From NCBI GenBank assembly GCA_963840055.1, contig CAWIXM010000022.1:310001-374000 (forward strand): 64,000 nt of DNA, in the 5' to 3' direction. A model generated the notes under the pieces. It did no database searches. It was not told where the DNA came from and worked only from the letters and a program-made list of their open reading frames with translations. A program made the translations under genes and the position numbers. The stretch's first letter is position 1; each line of letters starts with the position of its first letter. Below are positions 1 to 9,574 of this stretch, one piece after another. Source of the stretch: Rhodoplanes sp963840055 (GTDB lineage Bacteria > Pseudomonadota > Alphaproteobacteria > Rhizobiales > Xanthobacteraceae).

Positions 1-1
1 C

Positions 2-1078
2 GTCAAGGCGACCTTCTTCCTCGTCGGGCGGATGGCGAAGGCCTATCCCGACATGGTGCGGAAGATTCATGCCGCCGGACACACCATCGGCACCCACAGC
101 AACAACCATCCCTTCAACTTCAACCGCATGTCGCCCCAGCAGGCGGACGCAGAGGTCGAAGGCGGGATCGAAGCGGTCGCCGCCGCCCTCGGCGATCGCA
201 ATGAGATTGCGCCCTTCTTCCGCATCCCTGGGCTTTTGCGCAGCGATACGGTCGAGCACTATCTCGCCGGCCGATCGTTGATGACCTGGAGCGCCGATTT
301 CCCTGTGGACGATTGGAAACACATCTCGGCCAAGACGATCGTTAAGCGCGCCTTTCAGCGTCTTGAGGCCAAAGGCCGCGGCATGATCCTCCTCCATGAC
401 ATTCAGCCCGCGACCGCGTTGGCGATGCCGACGATCCTCAAGGAGCTCAAGCGCCGCGGCTACCGCATCGTTCAAGTCGTGCCGGCGACCCCGGATCGCG
501 TGAAAACGGCGACGCTGTCGTCGGATTGGTTGGTCCACAAGAACGGCAAGAACCACAAGAACGGTAAGAACCACAAGGACGGCAAGGACGGCGAGTGGCC
601 GAAGCCGGAGCTAAGTATCGCGGTTCTACTCGCCGAGTCGGTGCTGCCCGCCCCTGCTCCATCGAGCTTTGGACTCGCAGAACCGTTCTCGCCGAAAGAG
701 GCCGGCAACCTGCCCCGCTTGCGCTTTTTTACGGTGGCGCGCGGGAAAACCCCGCTGCCGCCTGAATCGCCATGGTCGCGGCTTAGGACGAACGACAAGC
801 CGCCCGCCGCGCTCGCCTCCGCAGATAGCGCCGTGTTGCCGGCGCCCGGCCTCAGCAGTTTCGGCTATGGCGACGATTTTATCCTGATGATCCCCGAACC
901 GAGTTCGCTCCAGCGGCATGCATCGTTTTCGCCGCCGGCCGGGTCAAAGAACGCTCACCGGGCGAGCCCCCACCACGTGACGTCGTCCGTGCACCGTCGC
1001 CGTCATGCCCGACGAAAGGTCGAAACCGCGGGGGTTCTGCACTTCCTCTTCCCGCCCAAGCCGGCGCGGCCGATGTGA
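2..1078 (+). CDS. Polysaccharide deacetylase (NodB homology), 5' truncated by window edge
   Basis: The reading frame is open from the first bases (VKATFFLVG), so the true start lies upstream of the window. The visible N-terminal 160 or so residues carry NodB-fold motifs: TFFLVG, the metal-binding-type GHTIGTHSNNHP (His-x3-His), a FRIPG motif and the late LLHDIQPAT block. Such enzymes remove acetyl groups from N-acetylglucosamine polymers (chitin, peptidoglycan or exopolysaccharide); the substrate cannot be told here. From about residue 175 the protein becomes a long low-complexity tail: first a short tandem KNGKNHK/KDGKDG lysine-rich repeat, then about 150 Pro/Ser/Arg-rich residues with no domain I recognise. 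The family call is firm; the role of the tail is unknown. Confidence 0.88.
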   Translation, partial: VKATFFLVGRMAKAYPDMVRKIHAAGHTIGTHSNNHPFNFNRMSPQQADAEVEGGIEAVAAALGDRNEIAPFFRIPGLLRSDTVEHYLAGRSLMTWSADFPVDDWKHISAKTIVKRAFQRLEAKGRGMILLHDIQPATALAMPTILKELKRRGYRIVQVVPATPDRVKTATLSSDWLVHKNGKNHKNGKNHKDGKDGEWPKPELSIAVLLAESVLPAPAPSSFGLAEPFSPKEAGNLPRLRFFTVARGKTPLPPESPWSRLRTNDKPPAALASADSAVLPAPGLSSFGYGDDFILMIPEPSSLQRHASFSPPAGSKNAHRASPHHVTSSVHRRRHARRKVETAGVLHFLFPPKPARPM

Positions 1079-1156
1079 CGGTTCAGGCGCGGCGCGATTG
1101 CTGCCGCGGCCCGCACGTTCCAAAAGCGCGAACTGCAAGAGGGCGCTTGCGCGCAT

Positions 1157-1241
1157 TGGTGCGGTCGAGAGGACTCGAACCTCCACGGGTCGCCCCACTA
1201 GCACCTCAAGCTAGCGCGTCTACCAGTTCCGCCACGACCGC
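1157..1241 (-). tRNA. tRNA-Leu (anticodon GAG), CCA encoded
   Basis: Read on the minus strand, the gene begins GCGGTCG, pairs with CGACCGC at the 3' end and is followed by an encoded A-CCA. The anticodon stem CTAGC/GCTAG encloses the loop TTGAGGT, giving anticodon GAG (leucine CUC/CUU). The D-arm motif AACTGGTAGACGC, a long variable arm and the T-loop GGTTCGAGTCC are all present, as expected for a class II tRNA. Confidence 0.97.
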
Positions 1242-1434
1242 TTAGGATGGACGCTGGCCTTCCGGGCCAAGCGCTTTCGGCGACAGGCGAGCATGTAACA
1301 AATCGATCATGTGGCGACAAGATCGCTCGGCGCCCACCATAGCGATACGACCGGCGTCCTTGGCGCTCGCGGCGTTCCGCGCCATTTAATATGCGTAGTG
1401 GCTTATGCAGCCAATCGATGCGGACCTATGACGA

Positions 1435-2232
1435 GTGCTTGGCGCGACTGACACACACAATGACGCGGTCGCCATCGGCGTTGCGCCGGTGACCGCGCTC
1501 GCGCCGGTCGAATGGCGCGCCGGCATGACGCTCATCCCCTATGCGCAGGCACTTGCGGTGATGGAGGCGCGCGCCACGGCCGTGGCCGAAGGCCGGAGCG
1601 CCGAGCTTGTTTGGCTCGTCGAGCACCCTCCCCTCTACACCGCCGGAACCAGCGCCGACGCGAGCGACCTGCTCGAGGCGCGCTTTCCGGTGCATCGCAC
1701 CGGCCGCGGGGGGCAGTTCACCTATCACGGCCCCGGCCAGCGGGTCGTCTATCTCATGCTCGACCTCAAGCGCCGCCGACCCGATGTCCGCCGCTTTGTC
1801 GCGACCGTCGAGGAATGGATGATCCGCACGCTCGCACATTTCGATGTCCGCGGGGAGCGGCGTGCGGGGCGCATCGGGGTATGGGTGCGGCGGCCCGATA
1901 AGGGCGAGGGCTACGAAGACAAGATCGCGGCGATTGGGATTCGCCTCAAGCGCTGGGTCAGCCTCCACGGAGCAAGTCTGAACATCGATCCCGACCTATC
2001 GCATTTTTCCGGGATCGTGCCATGCGGCGTCGCCGACGCGCGCTACGGCGTCACGAGCCTTCGAGACCTTGGCCGCGGGGCCTCGATGCCGGAGGTCGAT
2101 GCCATCCTGAAACGCGAGTTCGAACCGCTGTTTGGCCCCTCCGAATGGATTGCCGGCGAGCCGCCTGAACTGACCGAAGCGCGCTCGGGTGCTGGCGATC
2201 GGAACAACGGCCGGACGCCGGTCACATCGTAA
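1435..2232 (+). CDS. lipB: Octanoyl-(acyl-carrier-protein):protein N-octanoyltransferase LipB
   Basis: Transfers octanoyl from octanoyl-ACP to the lipoyl domains of 2-oxoacid dehydrogenases and the glycine cleavage H protein, the first step of endogenous lipoate attachment in the cytoplasm. The 265-residue protein shows the LipB signature RGGQFTYHGPGQ (residues 91-102), the catalytic-type Lys in KIAAIG (K163) and the acyl-thioester Cys in VPCGV (C197). The GTG start gives a somewhat long N-terminus; an internal ATG at 1525 is possible but would cut into the conserved region. The 3' end overlaps the convergent acylphosphatase gene by 11 bases. Confidence 0.95.
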   Translation: MLGATDTHNDAVAIGVAPVTALAPVEWRAGMTLIPYAQALAVMEARATAVAEGRSAELVWLVEHPPLYTAGTSADASDLLEARFPVHRTGRGGQFTYHGPGQRVVYLMLDLKRRRPDVRRFVATVEEWMIRTLAHFDVRGERRAGRIGVWVRRPDKGEGYEDKIAAIGIRLKRWVSLHGASLNIDPDLSHFSGIVPCGVADARYGVTSLRDLGRGASMPEVDAILKREFEPLFGPSEWIAGEPPELTEARSGAGDRNNGRTPVTS

Positions 2233-2530
2233 ATAGGACGGAGAAGGATTCGCCGCGGCGCCGTTCTTCGAGATCGCGGGTCGTTCCTTCCCCCACGTCC
2301 ATGCCGGTGACGCGAGCGAGCCACGGGCCGCGCCGAGCCGCCTCGATCATTGCCGCGACCTTGGCTGGCGGCCCCGCGATGACCGCTTCGACCGACCCGT
2401 CCCGCCGGTTCCTCACCCAGCCTTCGAGGCCGTGCTGGATCGCCTCGCTCGCCACCCAGGCGCGATAGCCGATGCCCTGCACGCGGCCGCGCACGAAGAA
2501 GTGCCGGATCACGCGCGGCTTACCCGCCAT
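2222..2530 (-). CDS. acyP: Acylphosphatase
   Basis: Small cytoplasmic enzyme (102 residues, normal size) that hydrolyses carboxyl-phosphate bonds of acyl phosphates. The family signature GRVQGIGYR carries the catalytic Arg at residue 23, and the catalytic Asn is N41 in GWVRNRRDGSVEA. The ATG at 2530 places the signature at the usual distance from the N-terminus. It runs convergently into lipB. The physiological substrate is not indicated by the context. Confidence 0.95.
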   Translation of the reverse strand: MAGKPRVIRHFFVRGRVQGIGYRAWVASEAIQHGLEGWVRNRRDGSVEAVIAGPPAKVAAMIEAARRGPWLARVTGMDVGEGTTRDLEERRRGESFSVLFTM

Positions 2531-2728
2531 GCGACAACCCCCAACTGGGCTCAGATGCGCAGACCGCGCGGCGGATGCCGCGGGTCAGCCTTGGGTATCG
2601 CTTAGCATGATTTGGTCGAGCCGATATCGGGCGACTCAGGTTTTAAGCATTCCCGGCCCCGGAAGCCGGCGCCCGGCTCGCAGCGGCGATCGACCCACCG
2701 GCTTGCTGCGAAATTAATAACGGCTGTA

Positions 2729-2914
2729 TCAGTCGGCTGGGCCGTCGCGCTCAGTCAAGGTCTCTGCTTCGAGGCGCGCCATGTCTAGAATGAACCCGAG
2801 CGCATCGAACCCGTGCTGACGCGCGATTTGTGCTAAATCAGACGATATTTCAGCAATATAGGCGGCAGCTTCGCCAGCCGCGATGCGATCTTTGATATGC
2901 GATTGTTGAGACAT
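2729..2914 (-). CDS. Small conserved-looking protein of unknown function
   Basis: A 61-residue acidic protein (starts MSQQSHIKDRIAAGEAAAYI) predicted to be mostly alpha-helical, without a signal peptide or membrane segment. I do not recognise a family. It looks real because it has a clear ATG, lies alone between two divergent intergenic spaces, and has ordinary amino-acid composition rather than the Arg-rich look of a shadow frame. A perfect AT-rich inverted repeat sits about 40 bases upstream of its start and may be its control element. Function unknown. Confidence 0.6.
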   Translation of the reverse strand: MSQQSHIKDRIAAGEAAAYIAEISSDLAQIARQHGFDALGFILDMARLEAETLTERDGPAD

Positions 2915-2954
2915 CTTACCGACCTGCGGGCTAGACCGAACAGCATATCTTGTT

Positions 2955-2975
2955 AGTTGATTTTTTAAATCAACT
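2955..2975. promoter_or_regulatory. Perfect AT-rich inverted repeat, candidate operator
   Basis: AGTTGATTT and AAATCAACT form a perfect 9-bp inverted repeat around a TTT centre, in the AT-rich space between the small gene ending its 5' side at 2914 (minus) and topA (plus, 3117). It stands out in a GC-rich genome. It could be a dimeric regulator site for the small gene; no T-run placement suggests a terminator for a plus gene. Inference only. Confidence 0.35.
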
Positions 2976-3116
2976 CTACTTCTAATTTAGCATCGCCGCT
3001 ATCTGCATAGCCCGCAAAATTTGACAGGTCGGGACTGTTTACCCATTTTCCAGCGCTCCAGCGGGCGCGTGGCCCGCCCAACGCGCTCCGAGCAAGGCTG
3101 AAAGATCAGGCGCTTC

Positions 3117-5979
3117 ATGAACATAGTCGTCGTCGAATCGCCGGCCAAGGCAAAGACCATCAACAAGTATCTCGGCCGCGGCTATGAGGTGCTTGCTTCG
3201 TTTGGTCATGTGCGGGACCTCCCGGCGAAAGACGGCTCGGTCGATCCGACGACCGATTTCCGTATGGTCTGGGAGGTCGACCCCAAGGCGCAGAAGCAAC
3301 TCAACGACATCGCGCGCGCAGTCAAATCCGCCGACAAGCTCATTCTCGCCACCGACCCGGATCGCGAGGGTGAGGCAATTTCCTGGCATCTTCTCGAAGC
3401 ACTGAAGGAAAAGCATGCCCTGAGCGGCCAGGCGGTCGAGCGGGTGGTCTTCAACGCCATCACCAAGCAAGCGGTGACCGAGGCGATGAAGCATCCGCGG
3501 GAAATCGACCAGGCGCTGGTCGACGCCTATTTGGCCCGTCGCGCCCTCGACTATCTCGTCGGCTTTCACGCTGTCGCCGGTGCTATGGCGCAAGCTGCCG
3601 GGGGCGCGCTCGGCCGGCCGGGTGCAGTCGGTCGCCTTGCGGCTCGTCTGTGATCGCGAACTGGAGATCGAGAAGTTCGTCCCGCGCGAATACTGGTCGC
3701 TCATTGCGACGCTCGCCACCCCGCGCGGGGAGACATTCCAGGCGCGCCTGGTCGGCGCCGACGGACGGAAGATCGCGCGGCTTGATATCGGCGCGGGCGA
3801 CGAGGCCGAGGCCTTCAAGCAGGCGCTCGAACAGGCGGCCTTCGCCGTCGCCGCGGTCGAAGCGAAGCCAACCAAGCGCCATCCGGCGCCGCCCTTCACT
3901 ACCTCAACGCTCCAGCAAGAGGCGAGCCGCAAGCTTGGCTTTGCGCCCGCGCACACGATGCGGGTCGCCCAACGCCTCTACGAGGGCGTCGACATCGGCG
4001 GAGAAGCGGTCGGCCTCATCACTTACATGCGCACCGACGGCGTGCAGATCGCCGACGAAGCGGTGACCTCAATCCGCTCGCTGATCCGGGACGACTACGG
4101 CGCGCGCTACGTGCCCGATGCGCCGCGGCGCTATCAGACCAAGGCAAAGAACGCACAAGAAGCGCACGAGGCGATCCGGCCGACCGACGCCACGCGGCGG
4201 CCGCGCGACATCGGCCGCTTCCTCGATTCCGATCAGGCCAGGCTCTACGAGCTGATCTTCAAGCGCGCGGTTGCGAGCCAGATGGAATCGGCCGAACTCG
4301 AACGCACCACCGCCGATATCACGGCGAAGGTCGCCGCCCCAAAACCGCGCGTGCTGGATTTGCGCGCCACCGGCACGGTGGTCATGTTTGATGGCTTCCT
4401 CGCCGTCTACCAGGAAGGCCGGGACGAAGCTCCCGAGGACGAGGAGGGCCGCCGGCTGCCGCAGATGAGCGTCGGCGAGGCGCTCAAGAAAATCGCGATC
4501 GACGCGAGCCAGCATTTTACCGAGCCGCCGCCGCGCTATTCGGAAGCTTCCCTGGTCAAGCGCCTGGAGGAACTTGGCATCGGCCGGCCCTCGACCTATG
4601 CCTCGATCCTGCAGGTGCTGAGGGACCGCAAATATGTGCGCAGCGAAAAGAACCGGCTGATCCCGGAAGACCGCGGCCGCATCGTCACCGCCTTCCTCGA
4701 AAGCTTCTTCTCGCGCTACGTCGAGTACGACTTCACCGCCGATCTCGAAGAGCAGCTCGACCGCGTCTCCAACAACGAGATCGAGTGGCTCGAGCTGATG
4801 CGCCGATTCTGGCGCGATTTCTTCGCGGCGGTCGAAGACATCAAGGACCTTCGCGTCGGCGATGTCATCGACGCGCTCAACGACATGCTCGCCCCGCATG
4901 TGTTCCCGCCGCGGCCCGACGGGACCGATCCGCGGCTGTGCCCGACCTGCGGGACCGGGCGGCTGTCGCTGAAGCTCGGCCGCTATGGCGCGTTCATCGG
5001 CTGCTCGAACTATCCGGACTGCCGCTACACCCGCCCCTTCTCGGTGCCGGGGGCCGACGGCGTCGCCGAGCCCGAAGCGCGCTTACTCGGGCAGGACCCG
5101 GACACCGGGCTCGACGTCTCGCTGCGCACCGGCCGGTTCGGCCCCTACGTGCAGCTCGGCGAAGGCAATGGCGAGGAGAAGCCGAAACGCGCGGGCCTGC
5201 CGAAAGGAACCGATCCCGAGACGATCGATCTCGCATTCGCGCTCGGCCTGCTCTCCCTGCCGCGCGAAGTGGGGAGGCATCCGGAGGACGGCGAGCCGAT
5301 CCTCGCCGGCATCGGCCGCTACGGCGCCTACGTCCAGCATGGCAAGACCTACGCCAATCTGGAGCCTGGCGACGACGTGCTCACCATCGGCCTCAACCGG
5401 GCGGTGACGCTGATCGCCGACAAGCGCACCAAGGGCCCGCGCGGACGCAGGTTCGCCGCCGATCCCGGCCGCTCGCTCGGCGACCATCCGGACAAAGGCG
5501 GGCCGATCGTGGTCAAGAGCGGACGCTATGGTCCCTATGTCAGCCATGACGGGCTCAACGCCACCATCCCGAAGGACAAGTCACCCGAGGCGATCACCCT
5601 CGACGAGGCGCTCGGGCTTCTCGCTGCGCGTGCAGAACGGGTGGGCAACTCGCCGAAGCGGGCAGCCAGGGGAACGAAGAAGGCGGCGAAAACGTTCGCG
5701 GGCGAGGCCGCGGCGAGCGAAGCGGAGGCAGGCGACGCTGGTTCAGCTGCGGCCGGGGTGTCCGCCAAGTCGGGCAAGAAGGCCGCTGGCGCAAGAACCA
5801 AGGCGAAACCCAAGGCGAAGAAGCCGGCCGCCAGGAAAAAAGCTGCTGCCGACGAGGCCGAGGCGACGAGCGCCGCTGATTCCGCGGACACGCCGCAGCC
5901 GCCCGCTGACGCGAACGAACCACCGCCATGGGAGCCGGATGCCGACAACCCCCCCGACCCTCCCTTCGACGACGACTGA
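3117..5979 (+). CDS. topA: DNA topoisomerase I (TopA), frame broken by one extra base
   Basis: Type IA topoisomerase relaxing negative supercoils. The Toprim domain opens the protein (VVVESPAKAKTINKYLG, then DPDREGEAISWHL), the active-site Tyr is in GLITYMRTDG (about residue 303 of the repaired protein), and a C4 zinc ribbon CPTC...CSNYPDC lies near residue 610-635, followed by Topo C-terminal repeats and a Lys/Ala-rich tail ending PPDPPFDDD. The frame breaks after DYLVGF: removing one C at 3567 restores TLSPVLWRKLPGARSAGRVQ, the normal family sequence. The repaired protein is about 953 residues, ordinary for alphaproteobacteria. As the enzyme is normally essential, a sequence or assembly error is the likeliest cause; a real mutation cannot be excluded. 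Confidence 0.93.
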
Positions 5980-6289
5980 CGCCGCCGCGCATCAACGGCG
6001 CTGTCTAAAAGATCGATAGAGTGACGCGACGCCGCCGCGCTCCTCTCCCCGCGGGTGGGGAGAGGGTCGGGGTGAGGGGCAGAATTCGAGCCGCCGGTCC
6101 AGCCAATACGCCCCCTCACCCGGCCGCTCCGCTACGGCGGCTTTGGGCACCCTCTCCCGCGAAGGGAGAGGGAGATAATGCCCTTGTCTGGGCCCCCTCC
6201 CCAACCCTCCCCCGCCCGCGGGGGAGGGAGCGGAGCGAAGCGAGGCGGGAGGGGGCATATGCCCATCAAGGAAGGAAGGCAGTGCAACG
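5980..6289. repeat. Two palindromic GGGAGAGGG-type intergenic repeat units
   Basis: This gap between convergent topA and the TIR-STAND gene holds no gene. From about 6041 to 6175 is one large imperfect inverted repeat: CTCTCCCCGCGGGTGGGGAG with GGGTGAGGGG on the left, and CCCCTCACC ... CCCTCTCCCGCGAAGGGAGA on the right. A second, shorter unit (6192-6256) contains CCCTCCCCCGCCCGCGGGGGAGGG. The same family recurs at 9458, 19818, 21525, 23250, 43778 and 62131. These could also act as bidirectional hairpin terminators here. Confidence 0.85.
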
Positions 6290-9200
6290 TCACACCCGCG
6301 GAGGCAAGCCGGCGAATTTTCGTTCGCCGCGCAGGACGGCTTGCAACTCGGCCAGTTCCTCGTCGCGCCTATGATAGCCGCAGGAAGAAATGTAATCGGC
6401 TGCAATCTGCAACTTCTCCGCCGCGTCTTTCTTCAGGCGCGCAATGTCATCCGCGCTGAGCGGCGCGGGCTTGGGCGGGTTGTCCTTTTCCAGAAGCCCG
6501 TTGAGCGGGGCGAAGGCTTCGATCTGCGCAAAGGCGAGCCGCGCGCGCTCGATCGCCATGTCGCAGAGATGAAGCTTCATCGGCCCCGACTCGGCGATTT
6601 CTTCGACCTCATCGAGGTCGCGCTTAGCCCCGGCCCAATCGCCGATGCTGCGCTGGCACGCGGCGCGGGCGAGCAGGCCGACGGGAAGCATGTCCATCGT
6701 TCCGGCGGCGCGCAGGCCCTCGACCGCCTCGTCGAGGCGGGCGCATGCCATCCGAGCATCGGGCTGGCGCTCCGCCGAAGGCGCAACGACACCACTGGCC
6801 GCCAGCGCCAGCCCGAGATGGGCGCGGCCAAGAGAGAGGCGAAGCGATCCCTTATCCAACAGAGACGGCGAGGCAGACGCCGCTTCCCAATTTAGGATCG
6901 TCTCACATCGCTCAAGGACCGCCGCCCAGTCGGCCTTGCCCAGCAACAGGTCGCAATACCAATAGCCTCCCAGCGAATAGAGCAGCGGATAGGTGCGTTG
7001 CCATTCCCGCTGCCGCCGCTCGGCGTCGGCAAATAGCGCTTCCGCCTCCTTCCGCTGTCCAGCGGCATGCAGCGCATTGGCTAGGGCCGTGCGATTAGCC
7101 ATCATTTGAAAAGCATTACCGCTGCGGTCGGCATGCGCGACTGCGCGCTCGGCGGTGGCGACGGCAGATGGCACCTCGCCGACGATCAGCTCGGCCTCGC
7201 TGAGATTGGAGGCGGCACTTGCAGCGTTGCGCCAGTTCTTCGCCGCCTCGAACATTTCCAGCGACGCGCGCTGGGGCGGCAGCGCCTCCGCAAAACGCCC
7301 CTGCGCGCGCAGGCCAAAGGCGGCTTCTCCAAGCACCCACGAGCGGTCCGCTTCGCTCAGCGCCGCCACCGGCGTCTCGTACGGCTTCTCGAAGAACCAG
7401 GTGATCGCCGCGAGGTCGCTGCCGAGCGCGCCGAGCTTCTTGCTCGAATAGAATTCAAGCGCGCCGTCCGGCAGCCGCCGGCAGATCCGGTTCTTGTAAA
7501 CTTCGGCAAGCGCCTCCTGATAGCGGCCGGCGCGGCAGCCATGGGCGATCGCCTGATACAGCGGCGCAAGGTCTTCGAGCGTCGGCCGGTCGCCCTCCTG
7601 CGTCGTGTCCCGCAAGTGTTCGAACAGCCGGCTGTGCGCCGCGCGCCACGCCTTCTCATTGTTCTTGCGCAGGCTCTCGCCGAACCACTCACGCACCAGC
7701 GGATGCGCATCGAGCGCTCCAGATGCGCTCTCGTCCTGCGGTGACAAGAGCCTCGCCTCGCGTAAGCTGTTAACAGCATGTTTCCACGCGGCGTCATCCA
7801 TCCCTACGATGGCGTCTGTTAGTCCGTGAATAACGGGGTTCTTGCGCAAAGCATTGAGGAGATCGGCGCTTGTTGGCCGATAAAACAGACCAATTATATG
7901 CATGATACCGAGAAGCGGCGGCCGGTTTCTTAGCCATAGCTTCTCGTATTGCCCCAATACCATTTCAGCATGGGCGTGGAGTGGGTTATTTTCTTCGTTG
8001 AGCAGCGCGCAGATGCGGTCACGGCGGCGGACGTCCCCGAAATGCTGTTCCCTGAGAAAGCCTGAGAGCAAGACAAGCGGCAGCGGATTTCCACCGAACT
8101 CCTGTGCTGCTGCCTTTATTTCCTCGTCGGTACCCCACAGGCCATTGTCGCGCAGCAGCGCCGCGCCTGCCTCATCCGACAGTTGTTCGACGTCGAGGAC
8201 CGGTGCGGCAGAATCCTTCCAGCGCGCAAGGTCGGCGACCGCGAGCCGGCTGGTCAGCACGATCAGCCCATGCGGATCGCCCGGCGGCGTGGCGGCAAAC
8301 CGGCGCAGCAGCGCACGCAGCCCCAAATCCTTCAACTGCCCAACCTGGGGCCCCGGCCCATGCTGCAGCGGCTCGACCCCGTCGAGCAGGAGCAGCACCC
8401 GGCGTTTTGCCAGCGCTTCCGCAATCGCCTCGCCCTTGGCGCTGGCGCTTGTCGTGTCCAGCGTGATCCCGAGTTTGTCCAGCGCCCAGTTGAGGAAGGC
8501 GTCGGCCGAGGTCGCGCGCCCCCTGGACCCCTGGCTGTAAAACGACCAGCCGAGCACTGTGTCGGCGCCGCGATAATTCTCATGATGCAGCCGGATCAAC
8601 CACGCACTTACTAAAGCGCTTTTTCCAGTTCCTCCGGGTCCCACTAGCGAACAAACGTTTGCCGAATTACATGCCCACGCTTGATCAAGCCAGTTGAGTT
8701 CCGCATCTCGCCCGACGAGCTTCTTATAAGGCGTCTCAGGAAGATGACTAATATCGATCAAGCACTTTACAGGTCCTGGCACGTAACTAAGTTGCCGGCG
8801 TATCCTTTTCCGTTTTACGCTTATGGTTCTTGACTTCCGATCTGCAATCTTCGCTACAATCTCGACGATCTCGTCGACAATCGCCACCATCTCTTTTTCA
8901 CGGCGCCTCTTAGGCAAACTCCAGAGCGACTCGCCGTTAGGTGGACGCAGATTGAGTTCCATCAGCCAAGGAACAGTTCTGATAGCGAATGGTTTAAGCA
9001 CGATGGGAAATAGCGGTACGCCTTCACGCCTCTGCCGCTTCCTGATCGTCTTCACCTCGACGTCGATGATATAGTCCGACGCAAGCGAGTTGGGCGAGAC
9101 CAGCAAAACGCAGACATCACATGCGTTCAGCTTGGCAGCGATGGTTGCCTTCCACTTGTCGCCGCCGGGAATGTCCTCATCGACCCAGAGGTCGAACAAC

Positions 9201-9376
9201 GCGCTCTTCACGGCAGGGGCGAGATGGTACTGGACGTAGCTCAGCCACCGTACTTCCCCATCACGCGGCTTTTCCGGCTCGTCCTTGTGGCTGTAGCTGA
9301 TGAAGATGACCGGCTTCGTGCTGGCCGTCGCCGCCCCGCTTCCGTTTACCGCGCCTTTCTTCTTCTCATCCGCCAT
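6290..9376 (-). CDS. TIR - STAND (NB-ARC-like) ATPase - TPR protein, NLR-like
   Basis: A 1028-residue three-part signalling protein. Residues about 22-145 form a TIR domain (VIFISYSHKDE at the start; SPNSLASDYIIDVEVK with E107 at the place of the usual NADase glutamate). Residues about 215-570 form a STAND ATPase of NB-ARC type: P-loop GPGGTGKS (246-253), Walker B RVLLLLDGVEP (about 326-336), TSR (375-377), the GxP-type GNPLPLVLL (429) and an MHD-like AHPLVREWF (557-565). The rest is helical TPR-like repeat, the probable sensor. In bacteria such proteins are often anti-phage: the repeat senses the invader, the ATPase oligomerises and the TIR depletes NAD+. That role is inferred; no partner gene is adjacent. 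ATG at 9376 with an upstream GAGG is preferred to TTG at 9391. Palindromic repeats flank it on both sides. Confidence 0.88.
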   Translation of the reverse strand: MADEKKKGAVNGSGAATASTKPVIFISYSHKDEPEKPRDGEVRWLSYVQYHLAPAVKSALFDLWVDEDIPGGDKWKATIAAKLNACDVCVLLVSPNSLASDYIIDVEVKTIRKRQRREGVPLFPIVLKPFAIRTVPWLMELNLRPPNGESLWSLPKRRREKEMVAIVDEIVEIVAKIADRKSRTISVKRKRIRRQLSYVPGPVKCLIDISHLPETPYKKLVGRDAELNWLDQAWACNSANVCSLVGPGGTGKSALVSAWLIRLHHENYRGADTVLGWSFYSQGSRGRATSADAFLNWALDKLGITLDTTSASAKGEAIAEALAKRRVLLLLDGVEPLQHGPGPQVGQLKDLGLRALLRRFAATPPGDPHGLIVLTSRLAVADLARWKDSAAPVLDVEQLSDEAGAALLRDNGLWGTDEEIKAAAQEFGGNPLPLVLLSGFLREQHFGDVRRRDRICALLNEENNPLHAHAEMVLGQYEKLWLRNRPPLLGIMHIIGLFYRPTSADLLNALRKNPVIHGLTDAIVGMDDAAWKHAVNSLREARLLSPQDESASGALDAHPLVREWFGESLRKNNEKAWRAAHSRLFEHLRDTTQEGDRPTLEDLAPLYQAIAHGCRAGRYQEALAEVYKNRICRRLPDGALEFYSSKKLGALGSDLAAITWFFEKPYETPVAALSEADRSWVLGEAAFGLRAQGRFAEALPPQRASLEMFEAAKNWRNAASAASNLSEAELIVGEVPSAVATAERAVAHADRSGNAFQMMANRTALANALHAAGQRKEAEALFADAERRQREWQRTYPLLYSLGGYWYCDLLLGKADWAAVLERCETILNWEAASASPSLLDKGSLRLSLGRAHLGLALAASGVVAPSAERQPDARMACARLDEAVEGLRAAGTMDMLPVGLLARAACQRSIGDWAGAKRDLDEVEEIAESGPMKLHLCDMAIERARLAFAQIEAFAPLNGLLEKDNPPKPAPLSADDIARLKKDAAEKLQIAADYISSCGYHRRDEELAELQAVLRGERKFAGLPPRV

Positions 9377-9457
9377 GCCGCGCCTCTGCAACCTCTATGA
9401 GAGCGTGCCGATGGCTGCGCGCATGTCAAGGCTGGCGAACTTCTAGTCCTAAGAAGG

Positions 9458-9511
9458 CCCCTCACCCGGTCGGCGCTGCGGCGCCTCGCTTCCCTCTCCC
9501 CGCGGGGCGGG
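9458..9511. repeat. Palindromic repeat upstream of the TIR-STAND gene
   Basis: Half-unit of the same family as at 6041: CCCCTCACCCGGTCGGCG, then GCGCCTCGCTT and CCCTCTCCCCGCGGGGCGGG. It lies in the 200-base gap between the TIR-STAND start and the tmRNA gene. The rest of the gap shows nothing I can name; promoters for the flanking genes should lie here. Confidence 0.7.
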
Positions 9512-9574
9512 CCGAGGTGCACCACACTTTATTCCGCCCCCATCCACGCCTATATTCTTCAAGCCGGCTTGCCG

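Noticed and set aside
6041..6256. Possible CRISPR array from the repeated GGGAGAGGG units
   Set aside because: Units are palindromic, of unequal length and without regular unique spacers; no cas genes are in the window.
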